In this document: positions 16,925 to 25,533 of the stretch, in pieces
Position numbering within the stretch: position 1 is the stretch's first letter
Layout: each line of letters starts with the position of its first letter
NCBI GenBank assembly: GCA_937902735.1
Contig: CALELS010000026.1
Location: forward strand, 1-55,780
DNA length: 55,780 nucleotides
DNA from: an uncultured Caryophanales bacterium
Lineage (GTDB): Bacteria > Bacillota_I > Bacilli_A > RFN20 > CAG-826
Direction of reading: 5' to 3'
Notes under the pieces: model-generated
What the model was told of the DNA's origin: nothing
Databases searched by the model: none
Seen by the model: the letters and a program-made list of their open reading frames with translations, nothing else
Translations under genes and position numbers: made by a program

Positions 16925-18354
16925 TTTTCAATTGCCTTTCTATATATAGAAACATATTCATTAGTAGATTTAACCCAACTAACATCATGTTTCATTGCGT
17001 TTTTAATTAATTGTTTCATTGACTCTTTGTCTTGATACACTCCTAAAGTGTGATCAATTGAACCTCTAAGTCCTTCAACTTTATAATCATGGAATTTAAA
17101 ACCAGTAGCTTCTTTTACGTTGAAGTTTGTGTAACCAATCACAGTATCAACAAGACCACCAGTTTCTCTAACAATTGGAAGAGTACCATATCGCATAGCG
17201 ATTAATTGGCCAATTCCACATGGTTCGAATAATGATGGCATTAAGAAGAAGTCACTTCCTGCATAAATTTTATGCGCTAAAGCATCATTATAGCCAATAT
17301 AGATACCAACTTTATCAGGATGACGATCTCTTAATGATTGGAAAGCTAATTCTAGTTCGTGTTCACCACTTCCTAAAACAACAAGGACTCCACCATTGCC
17401 AATAATGTGTTCAGCATTAGCAAGAATTAAATCAATACCTTTTTGCCATGTGAGTCTAGAGACTAAACCATAGACAGGGGCGTCACTATAAGGGAGATAG
17501 AAGTGTTCAAGAAGTGCTTTTTTGTTTGCTTCTTTTCCTTTGAGGAAAGCAGTCTCTGAATAAGTCTTTTTAATTTTTGTGTCTGTTTTAGGATCAAATT
17601 CATCTGTGTCTATTCCATTTACAACTCCACTGAAGTCATCTTTACGGAGTTCTAAGACATAATTGAATTTAAATTCACTAATTGGATCGAGTAATTCATT
17701 ACGATGTGTTGGGGAAACGGTTGTGATTTTATCTGAGAAGACAATACCAGCTTTTAAAGTTGATACTTGTCCATCAAATCTAACTTTTCCGTTATCGAAT
17801 AAGTTATCGCTTAATCCAAAGAAATTATTTAAGAAATATTTATCCAAATATCCTTTAAATGCTGGGTTATGAATAGTTAGAACATAATGAGTTGACTTAA
17901 AGAATGGATCAAAAGCATATTTTTCTTTTAAAAGACAAGGAATGATTGCACTTTGCCAATCATGAACATGAATAATGTCAGGAGAAAACTTGATTAATTT
18001 AAGAGCTTCAATAGAAGCTAGAGCAAAGAAAGCGAAACGTTCTCCATCATCATTATATGAATATAATTCTGGACGATTAAAATATTGTTCATTATCAATT
18101 AAATAGTAGGTAATCCCGTCAATTACTGTTTTAAGGACTCCACAATATTGTTGTCTCCAAGACATGAAAACATTGAAATTACCGATGAAAGTAATATCAA
18201 GATTCATGTTTTTAATCTTCTGGTAATAAGGTAATAAGATGATAGTTTCTTCACCTTGTTTGTTGAGTTGCTTAGATAGTGAATAAACTACATCAGCAAG
18301 ACCACCACTTTTTACAAGTGGGTTAGCCTCACTAGCAATCATAGCAATTTTCAT
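16921..18354 (-). CDS. glgA: Glycogen synthase
   Basis: GlgA (GT5) adds glucose from ADP-glucose to the growing glucan. The 477-aa protein has the ADP-glucose-binding KSGGLADVVYSL (about 16-27), HVHDWQSAIIPCLL, LTIHNPAFKGYL, GVVNGIDTDEF, LVSRLTWQKGID and MPSLFEPCGIGQLIAMRYG, which carries the catalytic Glu. It is coupled to glgD by an ATGA overlap. No branching enzyme or phosphorylase lies in this window; these must be elsewhere if the pathway is complete. Confidence 0.96.
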   Translation of the reverse strand: MKIAMIASEANPLVKSGGLADVVYSLSKQLNKQGEETIILLPYYQKIKNMNLDITFIGNFNVFMSWRQQYCGVLKTVIDGITYYLIDNEQYFNRPELYSYNDDGERFAFFALASIEALKLIKFSPDIIHVHDWQSAIIPCLLKEKYAFDPFFKSTHYVLTIHNPAFKGYLDKYFLNNFFGLSDNLFDNGKVRFDGQVSTLKAGIVFSDKITTVSPTHRNELLDPISEFKFNYVLELRKDDFSGVVNGIDTDEFDPKTDTKIKKTYSETAFLKGKEANKKALLEHFYLPYSDAPVYGLVSRLTWQKGIDLILANAEHIIGNGGVLVVLGSGEHELELAFQSLRDRHPDKVGIYIGYNDALAHKIYAGSDFFLMPSLFEPCGIGQLIAMRYGTLPIVRETGGLVDTVIGYTNFNVKEATGFKFHDYKVEGLRGSIDHTLGVYQDKESMKQLIKNAMKHDVSWVKSTNEYVSIYRKAIEK

Positions 18355-19472
18355 TTTATTTTCTTTCCTTGTTCTACATAAATTAAGTCGTTCTTATGAC
18401 CAACTAATTCAGCATTTTTATAAATGTGGGCGTGTTTATCAACAACTGCATTTTCAACAATAGCACCTTCTTCAATAATGGTGTCTGCTAATACGATACA
18501 GTTTTTAACTTTTGCGTTAAGTCCAATGTGGACTCCACGAGAAATGATTGATCCTTCGACACTACCTTCAATTTTTGAACCATTTGCAACATATGAATTT
18601 TTCACATTCGCTTTAATGCCATACATGCTTGGACGCGAATTATGAGTAACTGTGTAAGCTGTCCAACCTTTATCAAATAATTCTGTTGCATTCTCATAAT
18701 TGAGAAGATCTAGTGAATATTCGCAGAAATGTCGGTATGAATCAATTGAACGAACGAATCCAACATATTCATAACCATAGACTTTTGTTGTTTTACTTCT
18801 AATTAGTTTAACAATCGTACGTTTTAAAGACATTTCTCTTCCTTTAGCATTTTGATGGATGAGTTTCTTTAAAACATCTTTGGAAATAACATAGGATTCC
18901 ATTGAAACAATGGCAGATTTAGCATCTCCTGTGTTTCTTTTGGCATTTTTTACGCGATTATCTTTATCAAGTTCAAGAACATTTGCATAAGGGAAAGCAT
19001 CATCAGCGTTTTTAATTTTTGTATAAACAACTGTAATATCTGCTTTCTTAGCAATGTGTTCATTTAATACTTCTCTAAAATCAATTAATGAAACAATATG
19101 TGCTGGTTGAATAACGATATAATCTGGATGAGTATCGAATAATAACCATTCATTTTCACGAAGATTATTTAGTTCAGTATTGTATGTTTTATCAAGAAGT
19201 CCTTTTTCATTAAAGAGGATATATTGCTTTGCAATCTTAGTGTTATTAACCCATGTTTTCATGCTTCCAACATGTTTCGAAACACTTCTGAAGTGATCTT
19301 TAACTAAGATTGAAAAATCATCAATTCCTGAATTTGTAAAGTTTGAAAGGGCAAAGTCCATAACCGCAAATCTTCCTAAGAAAGATGTGGAACCTAAAGT
19401 TCTATTTTCAGTTAATGGACCAAGATTTGGTGAGGAATATAAATTAAGTAAACCGATTACTTTCTTTGACAT
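18351..19472 (-). CDS. glgD: GlgD, regulatory-type subunit of ADP-glucose pyrophosphorylase
   Basis: GlgD is the GlgC paralogue of Firmicutes that assembles with GlgC and alters its activity. The 373-aa protein keeps the nucleotidyltransferase fold but its N-terminus reads LGPLTENRTLGSTSFLGRFAV, lacking the GGxGTRL loop seen in GlgC, so it is probably not catalytic alone. The C-terminal part has the left-handed beta-helix hexapeptide pattern (VHIGLNAKVKNCIVLADTI). It lies 1 nt from glgC and overlaps glgA by 4 bp. Confidence 0.93.
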   Translation of the reverse strand: MSKKVIGLLNLYSSPNLGPLTENRTLGSTSFLGRFAVMDFALSNFTNSGIDDFSILVKDHFRSVSKHVGSMKTWVNNTKIAKQYILFNEKGLLDKTYNTELNNLRENEWLLFDTHPDYIVIQPAHIVSLIDFREVLNEHIAKKADITVVYTKIKNADDAFPYANVLELDKDNRVKNAKRNTGDAKSAIVSMESYVISKDVLKKLIHQNAKGREMSLKRTIVKLIRSKTTKVYGYEYVGFVRSIDSYRHFCEYSLDLLNYENATELFDKGWTAYTVTHNSRPSMYGIKANVKNSYVANGSKIEGSVEGSIISRGVHIGLNAKVKNCIVLADTIIEEGAIVENAVVDKHAHIYKNAELVGHKNDLIYVEQGKKIK

Positions 19473-19473
19473 A

Positions 19474-20604
19474 TTATTTCACCTTCTTTCCAGAGATTAA
19501 CATTGGATGATTCTTTTCGGCGATTAGTTTAACGCCTTCATCAACAAATGAATCAGGAGCAAGCAAGCAGCCATCAACAACTGCGCCTTTTTTAACTGTT
19601 GCGCCAGACATTAAGACAGAATTCTTAACAACTGCGCCTTCTTCAACAATAACTTCGTTAGAAATTACTGAGTGAGTAACTTCACCAAGGATTACAGCAC
19701 CTTGGTTAACAATAGAATCATTTAATTTAGCTTTGCGGCCAATGTATTGAGGATGGGAATTTGTGTCTTCACTATAAAGACGATTATCTCCCATAATCTT
19801 TTCAAGATTGATATCTTTATTGGATAAAAGAAGGTCCATGTTGGCTTCATGAAGTGAAGCAATTGTACCAACATCTTTCCAATATCCTTTAAAGACATAA
19901 GACATCATAATTTTCTTCTCAGCGAGCATTGTTGGGATGATATCTTTACCAAAGTCATGAGAAGAATCAGGATTTTTAGCATCATTAATAAGAGCTTTTC
20001 TAAGGGTTTTATAAGTGAAAATATAAATGCCCATTGAAGCTAGATTAGAAATTGGATGAGCAGGTTTTTCTTGGAATTCGACAATCTTTCCAGTTTTATC
20101 TGTAACTAGAATTCCAAAGCGAGAAGCTTCTTCCATAGGAACTTCGTAAACTGAAATAGTACAATCAGCATTGTTTTTGATATGTTGTTCAAGCATTTCA
20201 TCATATGTTGTTGAATAAATATGGTCACCTGAAAGGATTAAAACATATTCTGGATCAACACTATCGAGGAAATCGATATTTGCATAAATTGCATCTGCAG
20301 TACCTTTATACCAAGATAGACCTTCATCGGTTTGTCTTGGGGTAAGAGTGGAAGTTAATGAACGAACTCCGTTAAGTCCCCATTTTTCTCCATTACCAAC
20401 ATATTGATCTAATACAACAGATTCATATTGCATTAAAACACCCACTGTATGAATTCCACTATTAGCGCAATTTGATAATGGGAAATCGATAATACGATAT
20501 TTTGCACCAAAGCTTACAGCAGGTTTAGCAATCTTTTTAGTTAGTGCTTCAAGGCGTGTGCCTTTACCACCAGCTAATATCATTGCCACCATTTTTTCTG
20601 ACAT
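19474..20604 (-). CDS. glgC: Glucose-1-phosphate adenylyltransferase, catalytic subunit
   Basis: GlgC makes ADP-glucose from ATP and glucose-1-phosphate, the committed step of bacterial glycogen synthesis. The 376-aa protein has MILAGGKGTRLEALTKKIAKPAV (about 8-30), LSGDHIYSTTYDEML, the glucose-1-phosphate site EFQEKPAHP, YWKDVGTI, and a C-terminal beta-helix of hexapeptide repeats (about 280-370). GGAGGG precedes the ATG by about 7 nt. It is the first gene of an eight-gene run to pncB. I could not define its promoter confidently. Confidence 0.97.
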   Translation of the reverse strand: MSEKMVAMILAGGKGTRLEALTKKIAKPAVSFGAKYRIIDFPLSNCANSGIHTVGVLMQYESVVLDQYVGNGEKWGLNGVRSLTSTLTPRQTDEGLSWYKGTADAIYANIDFLDSVDPEYVLILSGDHIYSTTYDEMLEQHIKNNADCTISVYEVPMEEASRFGILVTDKTGKIVEFQEKPAHPISNLASMGIYIFTYKTLRKALINDAKNPDSSHDFGKDIIPTMLAEKKIMMSYVFKGYWKDVGTIASLHEANMDLLLSNKDINLEKIMGDNRLYSEDTNSHPQYIGRKAKLNDSIVNQGAVILGEVTHSVISNEVIVEEGAVVKNSVLMSGATVKKGAVVDGCLLAPDSFVDEGVKLIAEKNHPMLISGKKVK

Positions 20605-20676
20605 AGATTACCCTCCAACTTATTAATGAACTAAATAATATTTTATCAAAAATAAATATTAATTTAAGCAGACAAT

Positions 20677-20704
20677 AAAAAAACACCTAATAATAAGGCG
20701 TTTT
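20677..20704 (-). terminator. Intrinsic terminator upstream of the glg operon
   Basis: On the minus strand AAAACGCCT pairs with AGGTGTTTT (one G-U) across a 7-nt loop, followed by a T run. It ends the transcript of the small membrane protein and so isolates glgC from read-through. Confidence 0.8.
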
Positions 20705-20720
20705 CGTGACTTTTGTTCAA

Positions 20721-21200
20721 TTAAGATACATGTATGTTTGGAAATCTAGCAACGAATTCTTCTTTAGAAATCGTGTAAGATTTTTCTACTGCGTATTTAA
20801 ATAATAACCCGTCTTTATCAAAGGCAAGAGTTCTCGATTTTCCGCTTTTTAGATAAAACTGAAGCATTTTATGCTTCTTTGACCATTCTTCATCGATATA
20901 AATAATATCAACAAAACGATAAACATCTTCATGTCCCATCTTAAAATGAGATATTTGATGAGCATCTATTACATAATAAGTTTTACTAATTGAAAGAATT
21001 GCAAATACTACTGTGATGATCATTAAAGCAGCAGTGTAAATATAAAAGGAGGCTTTATTAAACGGAAAGAAATCACCTTGATACCAAGGCTGAAAAATTG
21101 AATAAAAAATTGCTTCTAAAACAACGAAAGATAAGACAAATATAAGAATGATTCTCCAAGGGTTGATTTTTAACTTAAGTGGAAAGTTCTTATTTGACAT
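20721..21200 (-). CDS. Small membrane protein with PH-like cytoplasmic domain, function unknown
   Basis: The 159-aa protein has two transmembrane helices (about 15-35 and 52-72) and then a roughly 80-residue soluble part with alternating strands (KTYYVIDAHQISHFKMGHEDVYRF, then KMLQFYLKSGKSRTLAF). This resembles the small bacterial PH-like membrane proteins, but I cannot assign a family with confidence. It is a single gene. The ATG at 21200 has no Shine-Dalgarno, and a perfect TATAAT on the minus strand lies 8 nt upstream (21209-21214), suggesting a leaderless mRNA. Confidence 0.7.
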   Translation of the reverse strand: MSNKNFPLKLKINPWRIILIFVLSFVVLEAIFYSIFQPWYQGDFFPFNKASFYIYTAALMIITVVFAILSISKTYYVIDAHQISHFKMGHEDVYRFVDIIYIDEEWSKKHKMLQFYLKSGKSRTLAFDKDGLLFKYAVEKSYTISKEEFVARFPNIHVS

Positions 21201-21208
21201 ACGATAGA

Positions 21209-21214
21209 ATTATA
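21209..21214 (-). promoter_or_regulatory. -10 box 8 nt from the ATG of the small membrane protein
   Basis: TATAAT on the minus strand ends 8 nt before the ATG at 21200, with no SD between. The -35 candidate (TTGGGG, 17 bp upstream) is weak. Confidence 0.45.
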
Positions 21215-21394
21215 AACCAATAAACAATAAACCCCAAAATATTTATTTCTTAAAAGAAAAAATATAACCTCTTATATTAAGCAAATATTAAATTGAGGGG
21301 ATTTGTGATAAGAAATTTAGAGATTTTAACAATTTGATATACAATCTAGTTTTGGTGTTCTAAATTAATTTAGAATTCAACTTACAAATATGTA

Positions 21395-21424
21395 TTTACA
21401 AAGTATTTATCATTGTGCTAATAT
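21395..21424 (+). promoter_or_regulatory. Possible promoter of rpmB
   Basis: TTTACA (21395-21400) and TAATAT (21419-21424) are 18 bp apart, about 35 nt before the rpmB ATG. The rest of the 21201-21458 spacer is AT-rich and shows no other feature I can support. Confidence 0.4.
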
Positions 21425-21458
21425 TTATGAGCGATTTTTTAAAAAAGAGGTAGCAAAA

Positions 21459-21647
21459 ATGTCAAGAGTATGTCAAGTATCAGGTGTCGGTCCAAGAAGC
21501 GGAAACAATCGTTCCCACTCTCTTAGAGCAACTCGTCGCGTTTGGAATGCTAACTTACAAAAATATAAAGTAGTTATCGATGGTAAAGAAGTGACTGTTC
21601 GTATGACAGCTCGTGCTCATCGCGCACTCCTCAAAAACGCTAAATAA
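21459..21647 (+). CDS. rpmB: 50S ribosomal protein L28
   Basis: The 62-aa basic protein reads MSRVCQVSGVGPRSGNNRSHSLRATRRVW in order (broken here: SRVCQVSG, then GNNRSHSLRATRRVWNANLQ) and ends with the TARAHRALLK segment of L28. It has only one cysteine, so it is the zinc-free form. The ATG at 21459 is 8 nt after AAAGAGG; an earlier in-frame ATG has no ribosome site and would add unrelated residues. It is monocistronic with its own terminator and lies opposite the rpe operon. Confidence 0.95.
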   Translation: MSRVCQVSGVGPRSGNNRSHSLRATRRVWNANLQKYKVVIDGKEVTVRMTARAHRALLKNAK

Positions 21648-21666
21648 GCCCTGATAAAAAGAAATT

Positions 21667-21691
21667 GACTTCCTGAAGGAAGTCTTTTTTT
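21667..21691 (+). terminator. Intrinsic terminator after rpmB
   Basis: GACTTCC (21667-21673) pairs with GGAAGTC (21678-21684) around a TGAA loop, followed by seven T. On the minus strand the downstream bases are less T-rich, so it serves mainly rpmB. Confidence 0.9.
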
Positions 21692-22382
21692 AAATTTTAA
21701 TCAACTCTACTAGGAATAATAATCCACTTAGGAACGAAATAATAATTGAAGCCCATTCACTAAAGGCAAGTGGAAATATTTTTGGTCTTTCTAACTTGCT
21801 GGTGCCATCATTTTCTTCGATTGTATTGAGCTTATACCAACCTACTAATTTTGGATTAAATTCAATTAAAATCATCAAAATTGTAAAGATTACTCCAATA
21901 ATTCCAGCGACTAAATGATTAACACTAAATTCAGCAATCTTTCTATACAAGAAGAAGATATAAAATCCATTAAATGCAACCAATGCAGAGAATAAGAAGG
22001 AAACACTTATATGAATAACCGAAATTATAATATGAGGTCTAGTATTTTTTGGCGGTATATAAGAAATAGTTATATTTAATAAAGATATAAGCAACATAAG
22101 CGATCCTAATATAGCTTCAAAATAAGTTAATTCACTAAAGTAATTGTAGTTTAAAAAGATTAATACAATAGGTAACACACAAGGAATAACATATGCATAT
22201 TGAAGAACTTTTAATAAAGGAGTTATTCTTTGTCTATCGTTAAGAAACTCAAATGGAAAAAATTGCAAAAAATTTAATTCTTTATTAATTTTTGTTTTAA
22301 CAAAAGTAACAATAAAAAAAGTTAAAAATATTAAGGTATATGAAGAGATTAAGATGATCCAAAATAGATCAACACTTATCAT
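21690..22382 (-). CDS. Multi-pass membrane protein, function unknown
   Basis: The 230-aa hydrophobic protein has about six predicted transmembrane helices (near 7-27, 58-77, 88-108, 118-145, 154-172 and 205-227). It shows no motif that I can name. It overlaps rpe by 4 bp (ATGA) and is the last gene of the rsmB-rpe transcript, in the slot where Bacillus carries thiN. It has no resemblance to thiamine pyrophosphokinase, so this is a lineage-specific replacement and not a divergent ThiN. Confidence 0.7.
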   Translation of the reverse strand: MISVDLFWIILISSYTLIFLTFFIVTFVKTKINKELNFLQFFPFEFLNDRQRITPLLKVLQYAYVIPCVLPIVLIFLNYNYFSELTYFEAILGSLMLLISLLNITISYIPPKNTRPHIIISVIHISVSFLFSALVAFNGFYIFFLYRKIAEFSVNHLVAGIIGVIFTILMILIEFNPKLVGWYKLNTIEENDGTSKLERPKIFPLAFSEWASIIISFLSGLLFLVELIKI

Positions 22383-23035
22383 AGAAGAGATTTAATCCTT
22401 TCTTTCATATCTTCGTGTCCGAAGACATAACTTCCAGCGACTAAGATATCAACGCCTGCTTCTTTAACAAGTTTGGCTGTCTCAGCGTTAATTCCACCAT
22501 CAACTTCAATAAGAGTTTTAAGTCCTCTTCTATCGATTTCAATTCGTAAAGCATGGATTTTATCCACTGCTTCCATCATGAATTTTTGACCGCCGAAACC
22601 TGGTTCAACACTCATGACTAAAACAACATCTAATTTATCAAGAAGTGAAAAGATTTCTTGAGGCTTTGTTTTGGGTTTTATTGAAATTCCAGCCATGCAA
22701 TTCATCGAATGAATTTTATCAATTAATTCGCTTGCTTCTTCTAAAGAAGAACATGCTTCGATATGAAAAGTTAAAAGATTAGCGCCAGCTTCAATGAATA
22801 AAGGAGCTTCAACAACTGGATCACATACCATAATATGGACATCATTAATCATGTTGTGGACATGAGCAAAAGCTTTTACATCTTCTACTTTATATGAGAC
22901 ATTTGGAACAAATTTCCCATCCATTACATCCCAATGAAGATATGTTGCACCAAAGTGTTCAACATCTAAGATTTCTTCTTTTAATTTTGTTTTGTCTGCT
23001 GAAAGTAGACTTGGAGCGGCATGATATGTTTTCAT
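22379..23035 (-). CDS. rpe: Ribulose-phosphate 3-epimerase
   Basis: Rpe interconverts ribulose-5-phosphate and xylulose-5-phosphate in the pentose phosphate pathway. The 218-aa TIM barrel has APSLLSAD at the start, the metal and catalytic segment HWDVMDGKFVPN, HIMVCDP, HIEACSS, MSVEPGFGGQKFM, and EVDGGINAETAKLV plus VAGSYVFG for the phosphate site. It overlaps rsgA by 4 bp, and the rsgA-rpe order is the same as in Bacillus. Confidence 0.96.
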   Translation of the reverse strand: MKTYHAAPSLLSADKTKLKEEILDVEHFGATYLHWDVMDGKFVPNVSYKVEDVKAFAHVHNMINDVHIMVCDPVVEAPLFIEAGANLLTFHIEACSSLEEASELIDKIHSMNCMAGISIKPKTKPQEIFSLLDKLDVVLVMSVEPGFGGQKFMMEAVDKIHALRIEIDRRGLKTLIEVDGGINAETAKLVKEAGVDILVAGSYVFGHEDMKERIKSLL

Positions 23036-23898
23036 CTTTTGTATCTTTCCTTTCGATATTCTAATTCTTTTAGAAGTTTTAAATATACTTGATAGGCATC
23101 TTGAGATAGACTACCCTTTTTAATTTCTTCTTTTATTTTACAGTCTTTCTCATTTTGATGTAGACAATCCGAGAAATAACAATCCAAATAATGGGCGTTA
23201 TACCCTGGGAAATAGGTTGCTAAATCTTCTTTAAAAATATCTAATTCTAGGCTAGAAAAACCAGGACTATCACCAATATATCCATCGTTATAAGCATATA
23301 GAATTACTTCTTTAGTTTTGTGTTTTCCTCTATTGAGAGCAAGGGAATATTCCCCCACAAGTCGGTTAAATGAAGGATCTATCTCGTTCATGAGGGTAGA
23401 TTTACCAACACCTGTCTGACCCATGAATAGAGTAGTTTTGCCTTTAAGGTATTCTTTTAATTCATTAACTTTTTCTAAATCATTTTTGGATATCACAAAT
23501 ACTTTGATATTTAATTTTTCCAAATCTTTTACAAGGATATTTACCTCACTAAAATCGTCTAACAAATCAGCCTTTGTAAGAACAACAGAAGCATGAATAT
23601 TATTCATATTTGCGTATGTTAAGAACTTATAAATAAGTTCAAGAGAATAATCTGGTTCTCTTAAACTCATTGCAATTAATAGTTCATCGATGTTGGCGGA
23701 CTTTGGTCTAATAAGTTCGTTTTTCCTTGGAAGAACATCTTCAATTGTTAGAGTTTCATCATCAAAAATGACATTATCTCCAACTAACAAATTTTTATTT
23801 TGATGACGAAGATGACCACGACTAAAAACGTTGTAATTAACACCATCTTTGTAGATGGTATATGTTCCACGAATGTTAGCGAGTATCTTTCCTTCCAT
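23032..23898 (-). CDS. rsgA: Ribosome small-subunit GTPase RsgA
   Basis: RsgA is a circularly permuted GTPase acting in late 30S maturation. The 288-aa protein has an OB-fold N-terminus, permuted G4 (VLTKADL), then G1 GQTGVGKSTLMNEI (about 155-170), G3 GDSPGFSS, and the C-terminal zinc-finger pattern CYFSDCLHQNEKDC. It overlaps prkC by one base and rpe by 4 bp. In Bacillus, RsgA (CpgA) is phosphorylated by PrkC, so co-transcription with the kinase and phosphatase fits a regulatory link. Confidence 0.95.
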   Translation of the reverse strand: MEGKILANIRGTYTIYKDGVNYNVFSRGHLRHQNKNLLVGDNVIFDDETLTIEDVLPRKNELIRPKSANIDELLIAMSLREPDYSLELIYKFLTYANMNNIHASVVLTKADLLDDFSEVNILVKDLEKLNIKVFVISKNDLEKVNELKEYLKGKTTLFMGQTGVGKSTLMNEIDPSFNRLVGEYSLALNRGKHKTKEVILYAYNDGYIGDSPGFSSLELDIFKEDLATYFPGYNAHYLDCYFSDCLHQNEKDCKIKEEIKKGSLSQDAYQVYLKLLKELEYRKERYKR

Positions 23899-24779
23899 TA
23901 TTTAAATCCAAATAGGCGTTTAAACCAATTTTTCTTTTCTTTCTTAAAATTATCACGATGTTCAAGCGCTGCTAAAATATCTTGTTTCATCTCATCAGCA
24001 TCTTTATATCTTTCACTTGGTTTTCTCTTACATGCTTTAAGGATAATTTGATCAATTTCCTTAGGAACACTACGAGAATATTTACTAGTTGATGGGAATG
24101 GTTTTTTAACATGTGCTAAAGCAATTTCAACTGCTTTTCCTTCTTCGTATGGGAGTCTTCCTGTAACTAGTTCAAAGAAAGTTACACCACAAGAATAAAT
24201 ATCTGATTGAATGGTTGATTGGAAGCCTTCGCATATTTCAGGAGCAAGATAGAAGACACTACCTAAAATACCTTTTTCTGTTTTGGTTTCATCAATATCT
24301 GCATCAACAGCGATACCAAAATCGCTTAATTTAATTGTTCCGTCACTTAAATAGAAAATATTTTGTGGTTTGATGTCGCGGTGAATTATGTCGTGTTTAT
24401 GGATGTAACTAACAGCATCTAATAGTTGAATCATAATTTGGCATGATTCATAAACAGTTAGTTGTGTTAAAAATGACAATTTTTCTGCTAAAGTTTGGCC
24501 TTTTATGTACTCATATGCCATATATGGACGACCATCAACTGAGCCATGATTATATACACGAATAATGTTTGGATGGTGCATAGAAGCACATGCCATAACT
24601 TCGTGTTCAAAACGAGCAACATTTTGTTCATCATGTATGAGATTTTCTCTCATAATTTTGATAGCGACAGGTCTACGATTAACAAAATCAACGGCTTCAT
24701 ATACTTCCGCCATACCACCGCTACCAATACGTCCTGTTAGACGATATCTATCATCAATTCGATCACCAATTTTTACCAT
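23898..24779 (-). CDS. prkC: Ser/Thr protein kinase PrkC, lacking membrane anchor and PASTA domains
   Basis: The 293-aa protein is a Hanks-type kinase: GRIGSGGMAEVYEA, AIKIM (lysine), HRDIKPQNIF, DFGIAVD and GSVFYLAPE are all present. In Bacillus the kinase continues into a transmembrane helix and PASTA repeats (over 600 aa in total). Here it stops about 30 residues after the kinase fold with the basic-aromatic tail NWFKRLFGFK, which might touch the membrane. The stop is directly joined to rsgA, so nothing is lost to a simple frameshift. The ATG at 24779 is preferred, about 9 nt after GGGAG. It overlaps prpC by 17 bp. Confidence 0.9.
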   Translation of the reverse strand: MVKIGDRIDDRYRLTGRIGSGGMAEVYEAVDFVNRRPVAIKIMRENLIHDEQNVARFEHEVMACASMHHPNIIRVYNHGSVDGRPYMAYEYIKGQTLAEKLSFLTQLTVYESCQIMIQLLDAVSYIHKHDIIHRDIKPQNIFYLSDGTIKLSDFGIAVDADIDETKTEKGILGSVFYLAPEICEGFQSTIQSDIYSCGVTFFELVTGRLPYEEGKAVEIALAHVKKPFPSTSKYSRSVPKEIDQIILKACKRKPSERYKDADEMKQDILAALEHRDNFKKEKKNWFKRLFGFK

Positions 24780-25533
24780 TTTCGATACTCTCCCAGTATG
24801 CAACAGCGATATTATCGCTGCCGCCATTACTATTTGCTATTGAAATCAAAGTATCAACCTTTAATTCAATGCGCTCATTGGTGGATAAGGCAGCATGAAT
24901 TTCTGCTTCGCTAGCGTTGTTATAAAGTCCATCGCTACAAAGTAAGATTGGTGCTTTGATATTCGGATACGTTTTTATTTCAAAAGACACTGATGGATAT
25001 AGTCCAAGAGCGTTCATTAATATATGTCTATCTTTTGATGTGAGTTTCTCTTCTTTGGAGATTTTTCCAGTCTGATAGAGATATTCAACATATGTTTGAT
25101 CCTCACTTAATTGTTTGAGATTAGAGTAGCGAACACTATATGCTCTAGAATCTCCAACATTGGTAATAATAATGTCGTCTTTATATAGTAAGGCTACAAC
25201 GATAGTTGTACCCATATCTTTATATTCAATATTCTTTTGTGCTTCATCATAGATTGTTGAATTTATTCGTTTGATACATCTTGAAAGAAAATGTTTAGCA
25301 GATAGTTTAGAAATGAAATGACTTTTCTTTCTGAATTCTTCACTTAAAACATCAATAGCAAGTTTAGATGCATAGTCTCCTTTTGCATGTCCACCCATTC
25401 CATCACAAACACACATGAGGACGTCTCCAGACGCATTAGAAAGAATTAGAGTTTGATCTTCGTTAATTATTCTTACTCTTCCAATATCTGTTTTATAGGC
25501 AAATTGGCCACGAATATTAATTTGTTTTTTCAT
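24763..25533 (-). CDS. prpC: PP2C-type protein phosphatase PrpC (Stp)
   Basis: PrpC dephosphorylates PrkC and its targets using two or three metal ions. The 256-aa protein has the PP2C motifs in order: DIGRVRIINEDQ, CVCDGMGGHAKGDYAS (metal Asp and Gly), GTTIVVAL, NVGDSRAYS, LLCSDGLYN and GGSDNIAVAYW. It lies between rlmN (17 bp overlap) and prkC (17 bp overlap), so phosphatase and kinase are made in fixed proportion as in Bacillus. Confidence 0.95.
   Translation of the reverse strand: MKKQINIRGQFAYKTDIGRVRIINEDQTLILSNASGDVLMCVCDGMGGHAKGDYASKLAIDVLSEEFRKKSHFISKLSAKHFLSRCIKRINSTIYDEAQKNIEYKDMGTTIVVALLYKDDIIITNVGDSRAYSVRYSNLKQLSEDQTYVEYLYQTGKISKEEKLTSKDRHILMNALGLYPSVSFEIKTYPNIKAPILLCSDGLYNNASEAEIHAALSTNERIELKVDTLISIANSNGGSDNIAVAYWESIENGKNW

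Noticed and set aside
18351..20604. glgC and glgD as a recent duplication or assembly duplicate
   Set aside because: The two proteins differ along their whole length, and the GlgC/GlgD pair is a normal Firmicutes arrangement.
23898..24779. Possible frameshift that cut the PASTA half off prkC
   Set aside because: The kinase stop overlaps the rsgA start by one base, and no PASTA-like frame exists nearby in any frame, so it is an evolved short form and not a sequencing error.
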